64,000 nucleotides of DNA, from NCBI RefSeq assembly GCF_040954835.1, contig NC_090711.1, forward strand, positions 12,767,001 to 12,831,000, in the 5' to 3' direction. The position numbers were made by a program, and so were the translations under genes. Below the pieces are notes generated by a model that was not told where the DNA came from, searched no databases, and was given only the letters and a program-made list of their open reading frames with translations. Positions 49,031 through 62,500 of this stretch are shown in pieces (within the stretch, counting starts at the first letter, position 1; each line of letters begins with the position of its first letter). This DNA comes from Lepisosteus oculatus (Eukaryota; Chordata; Actinopteri; Semionotiformes; Lepisosteidae).

Positions 49031-51849
49031 TGTTAAAAATTTTAATGCCTGAAAGCCCTATCTCTCAGCCTTAAGAGATTTTAAGATTTTCAATAAAAAT
49101 CCATATTTGTTTTGTATATCTAACATAAATACCAGATGGGAGAGTGAATTCTGCCAACAAAACTGATGAGCACATCACTCTGTTTTGAATATCTTTGATC
49201 AAGTTAACTGATGTAATTAAGAAAATTATAAATGATATTGTTTGTTAAAATAGTTTGAACAGTTTTAGAAGTATAAACAATTTTCTTTCATAAAACCAGC
49301 CTTGAAACAAGAAAATTGTTATGAAATGGAAAGCTTGTAAGAGTGTTTAAATATCATTACTAATGACATCTGTGAATTTCCAGCATTCTGAAACATTCTA
49401 GAAATTTTAGACATGGCCTGTATATAAAACAGCTTTGCTGAGTCTAGGATGAGTCTGTGGTGCTGACATCACCCTCCCCCCAAGCGCCGTTGGTCTCTGT
49501 GGTGGGAGACAGGGTTTTGACACAGTTGGGTGTGTTTGCTGCTTGTATGGGCTTTACTGTACAAGCCTAAACTTTGTGTTTGGAGCAAACTCCATCACCT
49601 GCAAGTGTCTGAGGACTTACCAATAAAACTCAAGCCAATGACATACATAGTTAAAATTTTTCTTCCTTATAAACCATCGGTAAACCTGCCTCATAAATAA
49701 GCACAAAATAACCTAGACTCTGAAATCGTCTGAGGTTGCTGTTGAGGAAGAAATTGAAACAATGTTTGTAAATGTGTCTGTAAGACTTTTAAAGAACTAT
49801 TTGTCCAAACATCCATGCTACAAAGGACAGCTTTTTATAGTTCTGTCTTTCCACATAAGTTTCTTAATTGCAGAACGTGTTCCGTAACAGAAAAACAGAA
49901 CTACTGGGGAATCTTTAATAGTCAGTGCATATGGGCAACTCTGTTATATACAGAATAGTCCTGTCTTAGGTAATCTGAACAGAAAGAGTCATACATTTAT
50001 CAGCAGTTCTTCCATTATCTGTAGAGTACTGGCATTATTTGGAAGATTTTTTTAAATAAACCTCCAGTGTATTTGAGTTTTATGCAAGGATGAACCAATG
50101 TTTAGACACAGACTTTCTCCACAGAAAAACTAAGGTCTTATGGATGCTGTATAGCAAATGTGTCCAATCCTAGCCCTGGAGGACTGGTGTGCCTGCAAGT
50201 TCTCTAGATCTCTTCACAGGAGCATCATGGGATGAGCTGTGAGAAGGGCCTTTCTAATTAGGCCAGTGATAAGATGATCTATCTGAGTTGCAATAAAACC
50301 CTACTGGTGCATCATCTGGGAATCAAGCCCTTGGTTCGATGGTAAGACAGCACCGCTGTGTAGCATAGGCTAACCTAATCAAGTGCTGCAGTACAACAAC
50401 CCGGATTCATGAGCTTGCGAGGGTTTCAATAGATTCTCGGAAGTTGATTACTTTTTGTCCCATATGATTTCTGAGTAAGGTGCAATGTCAGAAACAGATG
50501 ACTGCAAAGATGGAATATTTAAACCATGCTTTTCTCAACAAACATTACATGTGCCTAGCAATGTCCTATGGAACAACCCTATTGTCAGCATCATCATTAT
50601 ATATACAGTATATCACTGCGAAGGGGCTACATGGCAAGGCAAATTTGTTTTCGGCTTGCCAAAACAAAGTAACTGCCCCGGCTGACACTAAGAATGTGTC
50701 ATTACATGGCAACAGCAGAAGCCAGAGTCCTGGATTTATGCTGTGTGACGTGCTTCGGGCTGAGATAGGCGTTGCTTCCCTGTTTCCTGGGCAGAGAAGG
50801 AGATGTTGACTCTAAGCAGCTGTGTGCCTTCTCTTCTCTCTCCTGTCCCTTGCACAATAGGTGCTTGTTTTACTCCCCACTGTCGATCTCCGAAAGATGA
50901 AGGGGCTAGACTGGATGAAATGGCCAGCCCCCAAATGCATATCCACAATCCTGTGGAGTTAATATATCTTCTATCTTGGAAACAGTATTGCAGGTTTTTT
51001 TTTTACAGAAAAATCAGTTAATCCCTGATCAGGTTTTTGAGTCCAATGAATTCTGAGTCTAAAACTCACCCCTTCCCACTCCTGTGCATTTCCCTGTCCT
51101 TCATTTCTGATGAATCCCTTTTATAGTGCCGTTCAACATTTTTTCACTGCTTTCATGTGTAGTGACAGAAGTATTAACTACATGATAGAATTTGCACTGG
51201 CGTGCCTGTCCCTAAATTTAATGCCTGCCTTTCCAAAGGGCTCATTGTCACTGTAGTGTTGCTGGGGTATTTTGCAGCAGATATAAATGTTGGGAACGAT
51301 GTTAGATACAGGGTTACATAGAATTTCAGTTTTTCACCTTTTTCTCCACGTGACAATACTAAATAGCAGTTGTGCCATCCTAAACCTTAATGTAATAGCT
51401 TGTAAGCAGCTGTTCTGCCTTGATCTGCTTAAGCAGATATGGATATTAATGCACACATAAATGCCCTAGCTAAAATATTACAATCTTGTGCGATGCCTTT
51501 GATGAATAAAAGACATAGCAATTATAACAAGAAGTATCTTTTATATTAAGCTATTTAATTTTGGCGCCGGGGCTGAACCCCCTGACTCTGGAGCTGTCAG
51601 GCAGCAGTCCTGACCTCTACACCACAGCGCCACCTTGCCTCTCAACAGCAAGTAACTGAGAAAACGAGAGGACACCACTCAGCCCACCTACACCATTGAA
51701 GACAAGCAATAAGCAACATCCCAACATAGCCTACCAAAGAGAACGCGGATATAAAAGCCAATTTTCTTATATTCAGTGATAAAGATCTGAGGTTGGCTGG
51801 AAAAAAACGTTTAAGAGATAAGTTAAGCTTTCTCCGATTCAGGATTATG

Positions 51850-52130
51850 GAGGAGATGGAGCCTAACCCAGCAAGTGACAGGAGCAAGGAAGGAGACACC
51901 CTGCACTGGATGGGTGTCCATCAAAGGACACATATTCATGCCAGCACCCATTTTGCCAGCAACCAATTAACCTACTAATATGTCTTTAGAATGTGGGAGG
52001 AAACCAGATCATCCAGAGGAAACCCCCTCCAAAAAATGGGGTGAACATACAAGATACAGTAGCATCCCAGGTGCAGAAATGAGCAAGAGGCAGCAATCCT
52101 TACCACTGCACCAGGGCTACCTAAAGGTCT
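51850..52130 (-). repeat. SINE-like repeat, family A
   Basis: Reverse-oriented copy with ACCAATTAACCTACTAATAT, GTGGGAGGAAACCAGA and the head complement near 52100. A tRNA-like box complement at 51560-51640 may belong to a second fragment. Confidence 0.65.
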
Positions 52131-53029
52131 TATTGAATTCAATTGATGAAATCAATATGTATCTTCTCTGCCTGATTTGCAGTGTAGTGGGGATGCTGGT
52201 GCCCAGGAGGGGGCTGCATTTCAGTGGCGGATGGAGTAGGTCCCCTTGTGTAAGTAAACCTCTGTCTCCTGTAGTTGTTCACGTCCAATTTTTCTTCTCA
52301 GCTTATTTCTCAGTTCAGTGAGATCAAGGAAGGAAGATCACCATCTTCAGAGCTGCTCCTTTTCTGGAACCTCTCCTCAGGCGTCACCCCTTTTTATAGC
52401 TGCGGTTCCAGCTTGAGGCCTCCAGCAAGAGTTACCTCGAGGGATTTCATTAATGAACGACGCCATGGGACCCCCCGAAAGAGCACGGTGCGTGCAGGGG
52501 GACCACCACACAGTCGCGACCTCAGCTGTGTTTGAGCCCAGACGTGAAAAGGTGAAGGGCCTGCTTGTTGGTTCACTGCTGCTGCCTCTTTGAAGGAGAT
52601 CACCCATGACTGTGAGCACTCCATCACAAGGTCTGTCAGCGCTCTCACAGACCACCCTCTCACACGTCGGAGTTCTTTGAAGTACTGTACTCTTCAGATG
52701 GCTTATAGGGTGCTACCCCTGAAAGTAACCTCCTGTTTCAGTTTCCAAAGGTCATCTCGCCCGTCTCCGAAAAAGGAAAGAGTGGAACTGTAAAGATACG
52801 ACCAGGTTTTTGATCTGTATATTTGTCCGCATGGACTGTGATTTCAAAGCAGAGAACATGGTTAGGGATGAGTGCAGTCAAGGAAAGAACAAATATTTCC
52901 TCCCTTTCATACATTCTTCAGATGTATTTGAGATGATCTGTATTTCAGAGGGATGTGTGAATCCTACAGGAATCACTTTTAAACAGCCTGGTTGAAGGGG
53001 GAGAAAGCAAACAGAGATAAAACACTGTT

Positions 53030-53033
53030 TTTA

Positions 53034-53065
<32 letters not shown>

Positions 53066-53085
53066 GTTATTATTATTATTATTCA
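53030..53085 (+). repeat. (ATT)n microsatellite
   Basis: A run of ATT triplets with two TTG interruptions. It directly precedes the LINE relic at 53240. Confidence 0.85.
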
Positions 53086-53239
53086 TAATAGTAATATAGT
53101 ATCTTTCAGCAGAATGATCAATGTTAGGAATAGGTTAGGAAATGCTGTAGAAGCTGCAAAAGACAGTCAAAAACACCAAGGGAAAATACCTAGTTGATCA
53201 CATTTAATACAGACGAGACCAGGCTGTTGCATGCAAGAA

Positions 53240-53830
53240 GAAAAAAAAACTAAACTATGTATATAAAATGGGAAAGACTACCTTGAGGAGGCTCCTAATG
53301 AGGAAGTCTTGGGGATGTCTATGGGGAAGCAGTAAAAAGACAAACAGAATATTAGGGTTTGTAGCTAAAAGAATTAAATCACTACAAATGAAAGACCTCG
53401 TTTTGAATGCTGGGTGTATTTTTGATTACCAAGGTAAAAGATATTGCTGCTCCAGAATCAGTCCAGAGAATAGCAACAAGACCCATAGGATGGAATGTCC
53501 TGCTCTGACAGGTTAAAACTTCTTAATTTATTAAGTCTTGAAGAGAGAAGAGCCAATTCATGGCATTGCACTTCTTAAATATTGAAACAAGAACCAGAGG
53601 GTAAAAGGAAGTGTGATTTAAATTGAATTTACTTTCAATTAAAACAAAATGTTCTCAGTTTTAATTTTGCTGTAAATTAAATTAAAAACTGAGAACAGGC
53701 ACTTGTTTACATGTGTTGTTGGAGTCCGGAACAAGCTAGTCGGGTTTCTGAAACTGACAGCCCAGCGTTTTTCAAGAAACATGCTAAAAATTCTAACTTT
53801 CAGATGGGTTTGTGATGAAAAAAAGAAAGC
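53240..53830 (+). repeat. LINE ORF2 tail fragment
   Basis: The plus-strand reading ILGFVAKRIKSLQMKDLVLN and GKRYCCSRISPENSNKTHRM resembles the LINE C-terminal domain. The later GGAACAAGCTAGTCGGGTTT corresponds to the WNKL block. Several frameshifts. Confidence 0.45.
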
Positions 53831-54616
53831 TGAAGAAATATTAACATAATTACGTAAGCTGGGGTTTTATTGGCCACTAATTCGATTCTGGACTTCGCTC
53901 CCGGTTCAATCTGTGGAATTTTTTTTCTCTTTGTTTTCTAAACGCATCCACTACTGGAAAATGATTCACCTTCACACCGCTTTTAATGTCTTGGGTTGTA
54001 AAATTCAGTTTTCTATTCCACACTTTATTGACATTTCCACTTTTCCTCTACTACTAACTGTGTGGCTGCTTTTTCGGCAATATGATTAAAATTTAAAAAT
54101 GTACCTCAACAGCATGAATCAGCCATAGAGAAAATGTGTGAGGTTTATTTTATATTTTTGCATACACCTTTTTTTTTTTCTTCCCGAAAGCTTCATGGTC
54201 TGGCGGATTCTTGTTTTCATATGCCTGTCACATTTTTCCCATTCTGATGAAATGTAGTTTGGTCTTCTTGAATCAAAACTACTGGGGAAGCCAGAAATAT
54301 CGCCAAACAGCTAATTGGCTTTGGGTCTGGTTCATGTACCTTGGAATGAGTTTCTGAGACCGAACCTGAATGAAACTCTATCATTTCGAAATAAACTAGT
54401 GGTCTGCAATGGTGGGGAGCATGTTAAGTTTCCTTCGTTTGCAGATGAGAAAAATTGCTTATGCAGTAAAAATAGTCCAGGGAGGTATATTTTTAATGCA
54501 CAAAAAATACCTCCTATATCACTTTAAGAAGAAACAAACCCAAATAAATATGAATTATATTAAAAATAAATGAATACTTAAAAAGAACAGCCCTCTGGCA
54601 GGTACAAGAGTAACCC

Positions 54617-54752
54617 TCTTGTACAGGTGTTACAAGTGTTTCTTTCTTGTACGGGAGTTTGGAGTCTCTCTCTTGTACTGGAGCTGCAAGAGTCTCTCTT
54701 GTACAAGAATTAAAAGAGTCTCTCTTGTATGGGATTTACAGGTGTGTCCTTC
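54617..54752 (+). repeat. Diverged 26-bp minisatellite
   Basis: Five to six imperfect units beginning CTTGTAC, for example CTTGTACTGGAGCTGCAAGA, ending in GAGTCTCT. The three central units are exactly 26 bases long. Confidence 0.7.
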
Positions 54753-55429
54753 TTTTAAGAGAGGCAAAAAGTAAAGGAAGCTACACTTAATTGGACTACT
54801 TTTTTAGGGTAGTTTTGTGGTATTATAGAGATGTTTTATGCCTGATTTTTTTCACACCAAGTTTTGTCCTTAAGGCAGAGAGAGAAGGAGGGAGCTGGGG
54901 GTCCAAACTCTTCATTTTACATCATTGATGATTTGCCAAGAGGTGATTAATTTAGAGATCAAAGACCTGAGAAAAATAAAGCCCTTTGAAGGAAAGAACT
55001 AAAACTTGTTTCTGTAACTATTATATTGATTTATATCAAGACTTCGCACTTAGGAACAAAAAAACACCAGGTTATTAGCCAATACAAAGTAGATAAGACA
55101 ATAACTTTAATACAATCAAAAAGTAAAAAAAAAAATACAGCTAGACTAGATTGATTTTTTGCATAATCTAAAATGTAAATTCAAGACATCCTGTTATGAA
55201 TGAAGGTTTAAACCATCTTTAAATCTTTTTCACCCCTGGTCAGGATTAGTAGATTGTACAGTATCTGTTTACAAATAATAAAGAAACTGTATTGAAACTG
55301 TTTGAAAATGTATTAAAAATCGCTTGACAAGTGAGGGGAAAGTGAGTGCTGTCAACATTTTGCCATTGACCAACAACTGCAGCCACTGCAGCCTCTCAAC
55401 CAGATACCTTAAGGTTATTTTATAAGTTA

Positions 55430-55685
55430 AGATCACTTTATTGGCCATATACAGTACAATTTCTTATATTAGGAATTGGTCTTTTCACATACTCCAACTT
55501 GCTCTCCATGAGACACACAGACAGGGAGAGAAGCTTGGGGTCAGAGCGCAGGGTCAGCCATTTATACAGCACCCCTGGAGCAGTTGGGGTTAAGGGCCTT
55601 GCTCAGGGGCCCAACAGAGTAGGATTCCTCCGGCAGCCGCAGGATATGAACCAGAAACTTTCCAGGCACAGGCGCAGAGCCACCT
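55430..55685 (-). repeat. tRNA-derived SINE, family B
   Basis: Reverse-oriented copy, from ATCACTTTATTGGCCATATA through CTTGCTCAGGGGCCCAACAG to the head complement. Confidence 0.75.
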
Positions 55686-57664
55686 CTCAGTGTTTTATTC
55701 TACTTCTTCACCTGAACTTCAAGTTGGATTCAGAGCAGATCAAACGAATTAGCATTAAGAACTGATATCAATGATCCTGTCTGAGGAAGTCAGAAGTAAT
55801 CATTATATATGTATATTATTATTAGTAGTAGGTATAACCTAATATGGTAATAATGCAAAGCCCAAGGGAGAGACATTGTCCTGGCAGTATATACCCCTGG
55901 GCAGCTGGCTCTGCTGCAGAAGGCAGTGCCAACGTCTGTCTGTTCTCCTTGACCCTGGGTTGCAGGGGTTTTGCCAGTGTGAGCCGTGTACTTTGGCTCT
56001 CCCCGCAGTCTAGAGGTACAGTATATTACACATGGCAAAGACACAGAACTTAAAACTTTCCTGGAATCCAGGGCAGCTGGGAACAGTTGCTGATTCAGCA
56101 GTGACTTTAAATTTAGGCCTGAGGAACCGAACTCCAAGAGCATGCATTTTCTAACAGCTCCTTTTCATCCGCATTTCTGACTGCTTATTTAGCCGTTTTA
56201 TGGCGCTGCTTTGTGGGGGCGCCAGCTGTTTCAGTCGCCACAAGGCTGTGGCTTCTGTTCACAATCACTGCTTCCAAAACACAAATCCTGAAGCGCGCCA
56301 CCACAGTCACTTCATCAACGTCTGCTGTTCTTAGCAGATGTCTGCATTATAATTCCCTTTTTAGTGCCTTCAGCCCTTGACTTTTAGGGTAGGGTCAGTG
56401 GTATGAGCGCTTCCAACCACTGGAAGGATCCAGGCTGTGTTTTGTCTGAATCCACCTGTTTTGTTTGTTTTTCTCTAGGGACTGCTTTTGCCCCTACTAT
56501 CAACTGGGACGATTTGTAAAGTGCCCTTGAATATCACTATTGACATACTGTAAGTATTACATGCTTCTGTGTCTGTGTCGTTTGTTAAAAGTTACTCTCC
56601 TTCACAGGCTATGGTTGTACAGTATATGCAAGGTCTACATTCAGGTTAACACTAAACCTTCTTCCCCACAATGAATTTCCAGAGCTTAGTAAACTGGAGT
56701 CGTACATCAGTTACTAATGGTTTTACGTTTGTCGTACGTTATTCCAATCTTTCAAGAAAACGAAGAGAGAGCAGCTGTTTGCAACTTGCAAATTACAAGG
56801 AAAATGGGCCACGCTGACTTTTGAGTTGTTTGAAAGTCGTTTTGCAAAGATCAGTTGTTTTATGGGTTACAACATACAACTTTTGAAATCATATCTCCTG
56901 CTTAGTGTTAATAGCATTAGGTATACAAATGTGTTTGTTGTTGTTATTCCAAACATTCTTTTCTGAGCAAGCTCATTCTTGTGTACTTGGGACAACCCCT
57001 GTGTTAAATCAAGACGGGAATTTTATTCATGCTTGAAAACTGATTTGCTTCTTTCACCTCTATTCCAGGTCTTTTGCTTTTAACTAGAACTTTGCCATCA
57101 CTGCTTGAGAACTTGTGCTTGTTTTCAGTGTTTGGTCACTGTTTTGAGTTCCACACCATGTGAATTATTCCATATGGGGCTGTCTCCTGTTGGTTTGGCC
57201 AAGGGTGATGAACAATAGCCAGTCAGTTACAACTGCAACAGTTTTACCACTGTCACTTCAGTTTCCATTTCTTAATTCTTTAAGTGCTACTGTGATTTTT
57301 TTTTCTGAGCTCACCTTCAACCACTGATATCTATTGTCTGAGAAAATAAAACAAGAAACATTACGTATAAGAGGCAAACAAATTGAAACTGATAATATTT
57401 TGTTTGGTTGGTTGATTGATTGATCGATCCATCAATTGAAAACTTGATGTTTTATAACTACTTGACTACTCAAATTTAATCATGTTGAGTAAAGACGTCT
57501 CTTTACTTTTCAGAGGTGTGGGGTATTAGATTTCAGCATCATAATCCATCTAAATTTACAGGTTTCCTGTTTATCGTTCAAAAACGGGGCCGTGCAACTC
57601 CAGTCTTGGAAGGCCAGAACCCAGTAGGTTTTCTGCGTCTCTTTAAATCCTAAACAGTGGACCA

Positions 57665-57895
57665 ATAGGGGTGCTGTATGTGTGGAGTTAGCACGTTTGC
57701 CCCATGTTTGCATGGATTTCCTCTGGATGCTCAGTTTTCTCCCTACAGTCTGTAGGCATACTGGAAGGTTAATTGGCTTCTGGGAAAATTGTTTGTAGTG
57801 TGAGTGTGAGCGTTTGTATCTGCGTGTCAGCCCTGTGATGGATGCATCCCATCCAGGGTGTCACCTGCCTTGTATCCATTGCTACAAGCATAGAG
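57665..57895 (+). repeat. SINE-like repeat, family A, headless
   Basis: Body with GTGTGGAGTTAGCACGTTTG, GGTTAATTGGCTTCTGGGAA and CATCCCATCCAGGGTGTCAC. Confidence 0.7.
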
Positions 57896-58429
57896 ACTAC
57901 TTTTATCTGTAGCTGGGCACCTGTGGAATCTCTTAGGGGGAACAGCAATATGACTGCTGCAATTGCTTATGACCGGATTGGAATCTGTTTAGAACAAATA
58001 TCTTGTTCAAGCTGCTGTCTTCACTTATTTAAAAACAAACCAGCTGTAATATTGGAAATATATATTCTTTCCTTGTTCTATAATTCTTTTATAGTAACAC
58101 ATTAACCTTATGATGCAAATTGTTGTTAACAAAGCTTAAAATTGTGAGATGCAGCTGCAGGTATCCTGTAGCAGAGAATAAGGTGCCTTGCTTCTTCTGT
58201 TTGAAATAGTACATTTGAGGTTTGTGCCAGAGAAGCGGGGGGCATGCACAGTGCGTCCAATGAGGTTACATCACTTATCAATGTGTTCTCTAACCTCCAA
58301 GAAAATCCCCAAGGGGAGAGATGGGTGGGAGCTTTCTGCGTCAGACACCCTCAAAGGGCTGAAGACGCTGGCTAGGTTAAATTTCTCTGACACGCATGTC
58401 AGAAAGGGCTATTTGCGGAGGCCAGTCTT

Positions 58430-58503
58430 TAAGTCTGGATCTCTCCCTCACTCCTACTCTCTCTCTGCTTCTCCGCACTGGAATTACAGATGAAAGATGA
58501 AGG
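58430..58503 (+). promoter_or_regulatory. Possible non-coding 5' exon of R3HDML
   Basis: A CT-rich stretch ending GAAAGATGAAG is followed by a consensus-like GTATGTAC donor at 58504. A matching acceptor (TCCTGCAG, ending 59300) lies 11 bases before the R3HDML ATG. Splicing would place a 5' UTR exon about 0.8 kb upstream. The only ATG in it is out of frame. This is inference from splice-site context. Confidence 0.3.
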
Positions 58504-59311
58504 TATGTACTTTGTGAGAAACAGAGCAGACAGCTTTGTTCCCCTCATTTCAGTCTGTCTTAATTTAAAACTACACGTTTTCTGGTACCAATGCTAAGTG
58601 TGGCAATATTATTGATGTGTGTGAAGACGTCAAGGGCAGAGTTTTTATCCATTGATTGTGGCTTCAGAGGAATCCTGAGAGTGCTTTTATTTTCCACTGT
58701 ATTATGTAAGAGTGTTCACAGTCTAAATCAAGTCAAATGTGTTCTGTTTAGGATGAGATTCTTACTCTGACAAACTTTCTCTAAGGAGAGTGTACAGCAC
58801 CAATAGCCAAGGCAGAAACAAATGTGATCTTTTGCCTTCAGAGATGAGCTTGGAATTATGCATACTGCTAATACAATGTTAAAAACTTTATACATTTGAT
58901 ATTTTCAGTAGGAACACTTGGGGCTGAATATTTTGCTGTATGAATAAAACCAAGCAGAACAAAGTGCAAGTAAAACGAGACGCACACACCAGGTTTCATT
59001 TCTGTATGGTCATCTAAAGTTATGTGGAATACAGGGATCTGCTTACCCGTTAAGTGTATGTGAGGCTGGATTTTGCATACGTGATTGGACTGGCCACAGC
59101 TGGCTCAGTAGATGTGCTCGTTGGACTGACGTACTGAAGGTGTTGGTTTGTCTTTGTTGCATTACTTCTAAGCTTTAAAGGCCACTGGTAATTACTATCC
59201 ATAATTAAAACATCTCAAAGTTTAGCAAGATGTCATGATGTACTTGTTTTGCGATCGTCTTTTAAGCCCTTTCGGGTCACGCAGTTCTCCGGAGTCCTGC
59301 AGAAGAGAGAG

Positions 59312-59581
59312 ATGGCCGCCAGCGCTCAGCTGTGTTTCGCTGCCCTCTGGCTGTGGGTCACACCGTACACCGGAGCTTCTCTGCTGCCAAACGGGACCGA
59401 CTTGCTCAACTCAGCGGTCCTCCCGGACGCGGAGTTAGATTTCAAGGACGTGCTCAGCACCAGCGTCCCCCGCAGCCGGCGCAAGCGGTTCATCTCCTCC
59501 AGAGACATGAGCGCCCTGCTGGATTACCACAACCGTGTGCGCTCGCAGGTCTTTCCACCTGCCGCTAATATGGAATACATG
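59312..59581 (+). CDS. R3HDML: R3HDML coding exon 1
   Basis: Encodes residues 1-90: signal peptide, propeptide-like region, RRKR, and the first CAP helix to PPAANMEYM. The donor is GTAAGC, phase 0. The ATG at 59312 is chosen because it directly precedes the hydrophobic leader. An in-frame codon upstream (59249) would add 21 polar residues before the signal peptide. Confidence 0.92.
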
Positions 59582-62500
59582 GTAAGCACATTCTAACAGG
59601 GGGCCCTGCAGTACCGGCGCAATTCCACCGATGCGCCTCGGCGTTTGCAGGCACAAAGAGCATTTCGTCGAAGTGCTAGAACATCAATCTAACCAGATTC
59701 GTTTAAAACTGGGAGTGTTTTTTTTAAAAGAGTGCTCTAGTACTTTTGGCTACCCTCTTCGTCAAGTTAGTGGAAGCCCTACTCAATTATGAAACCATTT
59801 TGTTTCCAAGCAAAAGAGTTTCAGAATGCGATGATACCTTTGTGGCATTAAATGGTCAACTAAAGACAAACTTTCGGGTTTTTTTTTCATTTTATGAAAA
59901 ACGCGTTAGATAGTGTCTCTCTAAAGGGATATTGAGTTAGTTATTTATGGGCATTTTTTTCCTTTTGCACATTTTAATAAGGCTGCATGTTATTGGTTTC
60001 TCATTTATTAGACAATTATCTCAGTGTTGAAGATACACTTGCTGATTACTCAGTGGCAATTTGCACGATGGTAACATACTGTATCTTTATCAAGACTGTT
60101 TAACTCCATAGCAAAGCCCTCTCCCAAGGCTGTTATCAGAGAAGAAATTTGACTTTGCATGCATGCTCAACACAAGCCAAAAGACAGTACTCTGCAGCCT
60201 GAAACACCGTGTACTGTATACATAATGTTAAGACTGAAAAGTCCAAAAAGTAAAAGTGTTTTCTTTGTCAAAGTTTTGAACTTCATACATTTTGGCAGCT
60301 CACTAATATTTTCAGTACTGCTAGTGGAGTAGTTATCCCCCTATTGGAATAGGTGGCATTTGATTTCTTTCACATGGGGATGAATGTGACCGTTTTCCTG
60401 CACTTGAAGGAATTCGGAGTGCATATGTGAAAAAATTAAAGCGTTTTTTTCAGCGCGTATTCAGTCCTCTGTAGGCTGGGTAAACCCCATCTAATCAATC
60501 CAGGAGCAGCTGGGACAACAGCCTTAAGATTAATAGTTGTTTGTGTAGTCTGGGGACAGAAAGCTGAGAGAGGTAAAGTCATGCCACAGTCTCCGCAAAG
60601 TGAAATCAGAGGAGCTGTGAGAGGGACACTCTACGTGGTCATGCAGACCTGTTTCAGAACTGCCTCTCTGCCTCTGCCTTTCAGGTGTGGGACGAGCGAC
60701 TGGCCAAGACAGCGGAGGCGTGGGCAGCACAGTGTGTGTGGGACCACGGGCCGTCTCAGCTCATGCGCTTCATGGGCCAGAATCTGTCCATCCACACTGG
60801 GAGGTGAAACAGGACTGTCTCGTACTTTTCCCAGGGAGAGCTGGGACTGTTTGAAGTTCTGATCTTTGATCATCCTGTCTGAGTTTATGAGAGATTTCCG
60901 CGTTTAGGGCAGGATTTCAAATTTCAAGTTGTTTTTCATGTGTGACAGGTCCCAAAGAGCTGCGATATGTCTTTTCTGTTGCCGTTTTAATTCACAGTAT
61001 TAAGATGACAGGCGTCTATTTCCTAGATTAATAAGAATAAATGAATTACAAAGGTTGCTAGCAACTACATGCATTGTAGCAGAGTTCTGCAGTGCTTCAG
61101 ATTTCGAGCTGAATCAAGGTTGCTTGAAAGCCTCCCAGAACTTAAACTTCTTTAACTATAGCTTTAGCTATTCAGGAACTGCAGTATCCTATAATAATAA
61201 TAAACTTTATTTTATATAGTGCCTTTAAAGGTGGCCTCTCAAAGCGCTTTACAGAATGACAACAGCAACAACCACAATTAAAAATACACAATAAAAAAAA
61301 AGATAAACACAATGAGTATATGCAGAGGAGATAGTAGATGGTGGTACTTAATACAGTAGGAGCAGAGAAGAAAATAATGGAATCAGTTAAGTAAAGGCTT
61401 TTCTAAAGAAGAAGGTTTTGAGTCTGGATTTGAAGGAGTTTAGAGAAGGTGACTCTCTGATATACTTGGGGAGAGAGTTTCAGAGCTTGGGGGAATTACA
61501 GAAGAAGGCCCTGTCACCCATAGAGTGTAAACGGGCTTGGGGGACAGATAGGAGACCAGAATTAGAGGAGCAAAGGTTGCGAGATGGGGAATAGGGTGAT
61601 AATAGCTCAGACAGGTACTAAGGTGCCAAACCATGCATAGCCTTATACAGTAGGTGAGCACGAGGATTTGGAAGTCCTATCTGAAATGCCTGAATTCTTC
61701 CTTTCTGTTAAATTGAATCTCGTGAATTGCCTCGTATTGTTTTCCAGGTATCGGTCAGTCATTGAGCTGGTGAGGTCATGGTACGATGAGAAACAATTCT
61801 ACTCCTTCCCCTACCCTCAGGAATGCAACCCAAGCTGTCCCAACAAATGCAGTGGGTCAGTCTGTTCCCACTACACACAGGTGAGTTCTAAAATTATTTG
61901 CACATTGTAGCAGAGATCGTGTGATGTTCTACATTTTGGACTTGATATTGGCAAAGCTATAGGATAGGTAACTGAAGGACACATGTTATTTCTTCAAATT
62001 ATCATGTCTTACTAGGTACTCGGGTGTAGAGGATAGCCTTTGTGTGACACAGAGTTGGGAATCTCTTGTCTGCATGTAACCATGCACAGAAATCATGCAC
62101 AAATATTCACATTTTTAAATTAATTAATTATTAAGGTGGCATACATCACTTGGAAACAATGTGTGAATAAAGTTATTCACGGTTTCCTACATTGTTAACC
62201 AACACATATTTACAGTACTGCCCACTGACACTGACAATCAGAATTGGATAACATCCATGCTCAATCTGCACACCCAAAGACCTCCTTGCCTGTCAAGACT
62301 GGAGTATTTATCCTTTTTAAATCTGAATGCAGGAGATCACATGATGTAACTTTTCCTTTTTTGTTCTGTGCCTCAGAGTTTGCCCATATTTTGGGAGCTG
62401 TTCATGGATAATAAGCTCAAGCCCTAGTCAGAGGAAAGAAATAGATCAAGAAACCCTCACACATGAACCTGGACCTCATGTTTTTTTTTCAGCCTTCTCT

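Noticed and set aside
61668-61910. 80-codon frame read through from intron 2 into R3HDML exon 3
   Set aside because: Only the part from 61748 to 61880 is coding; the rest is intron and a repeat edge read in the same frame.
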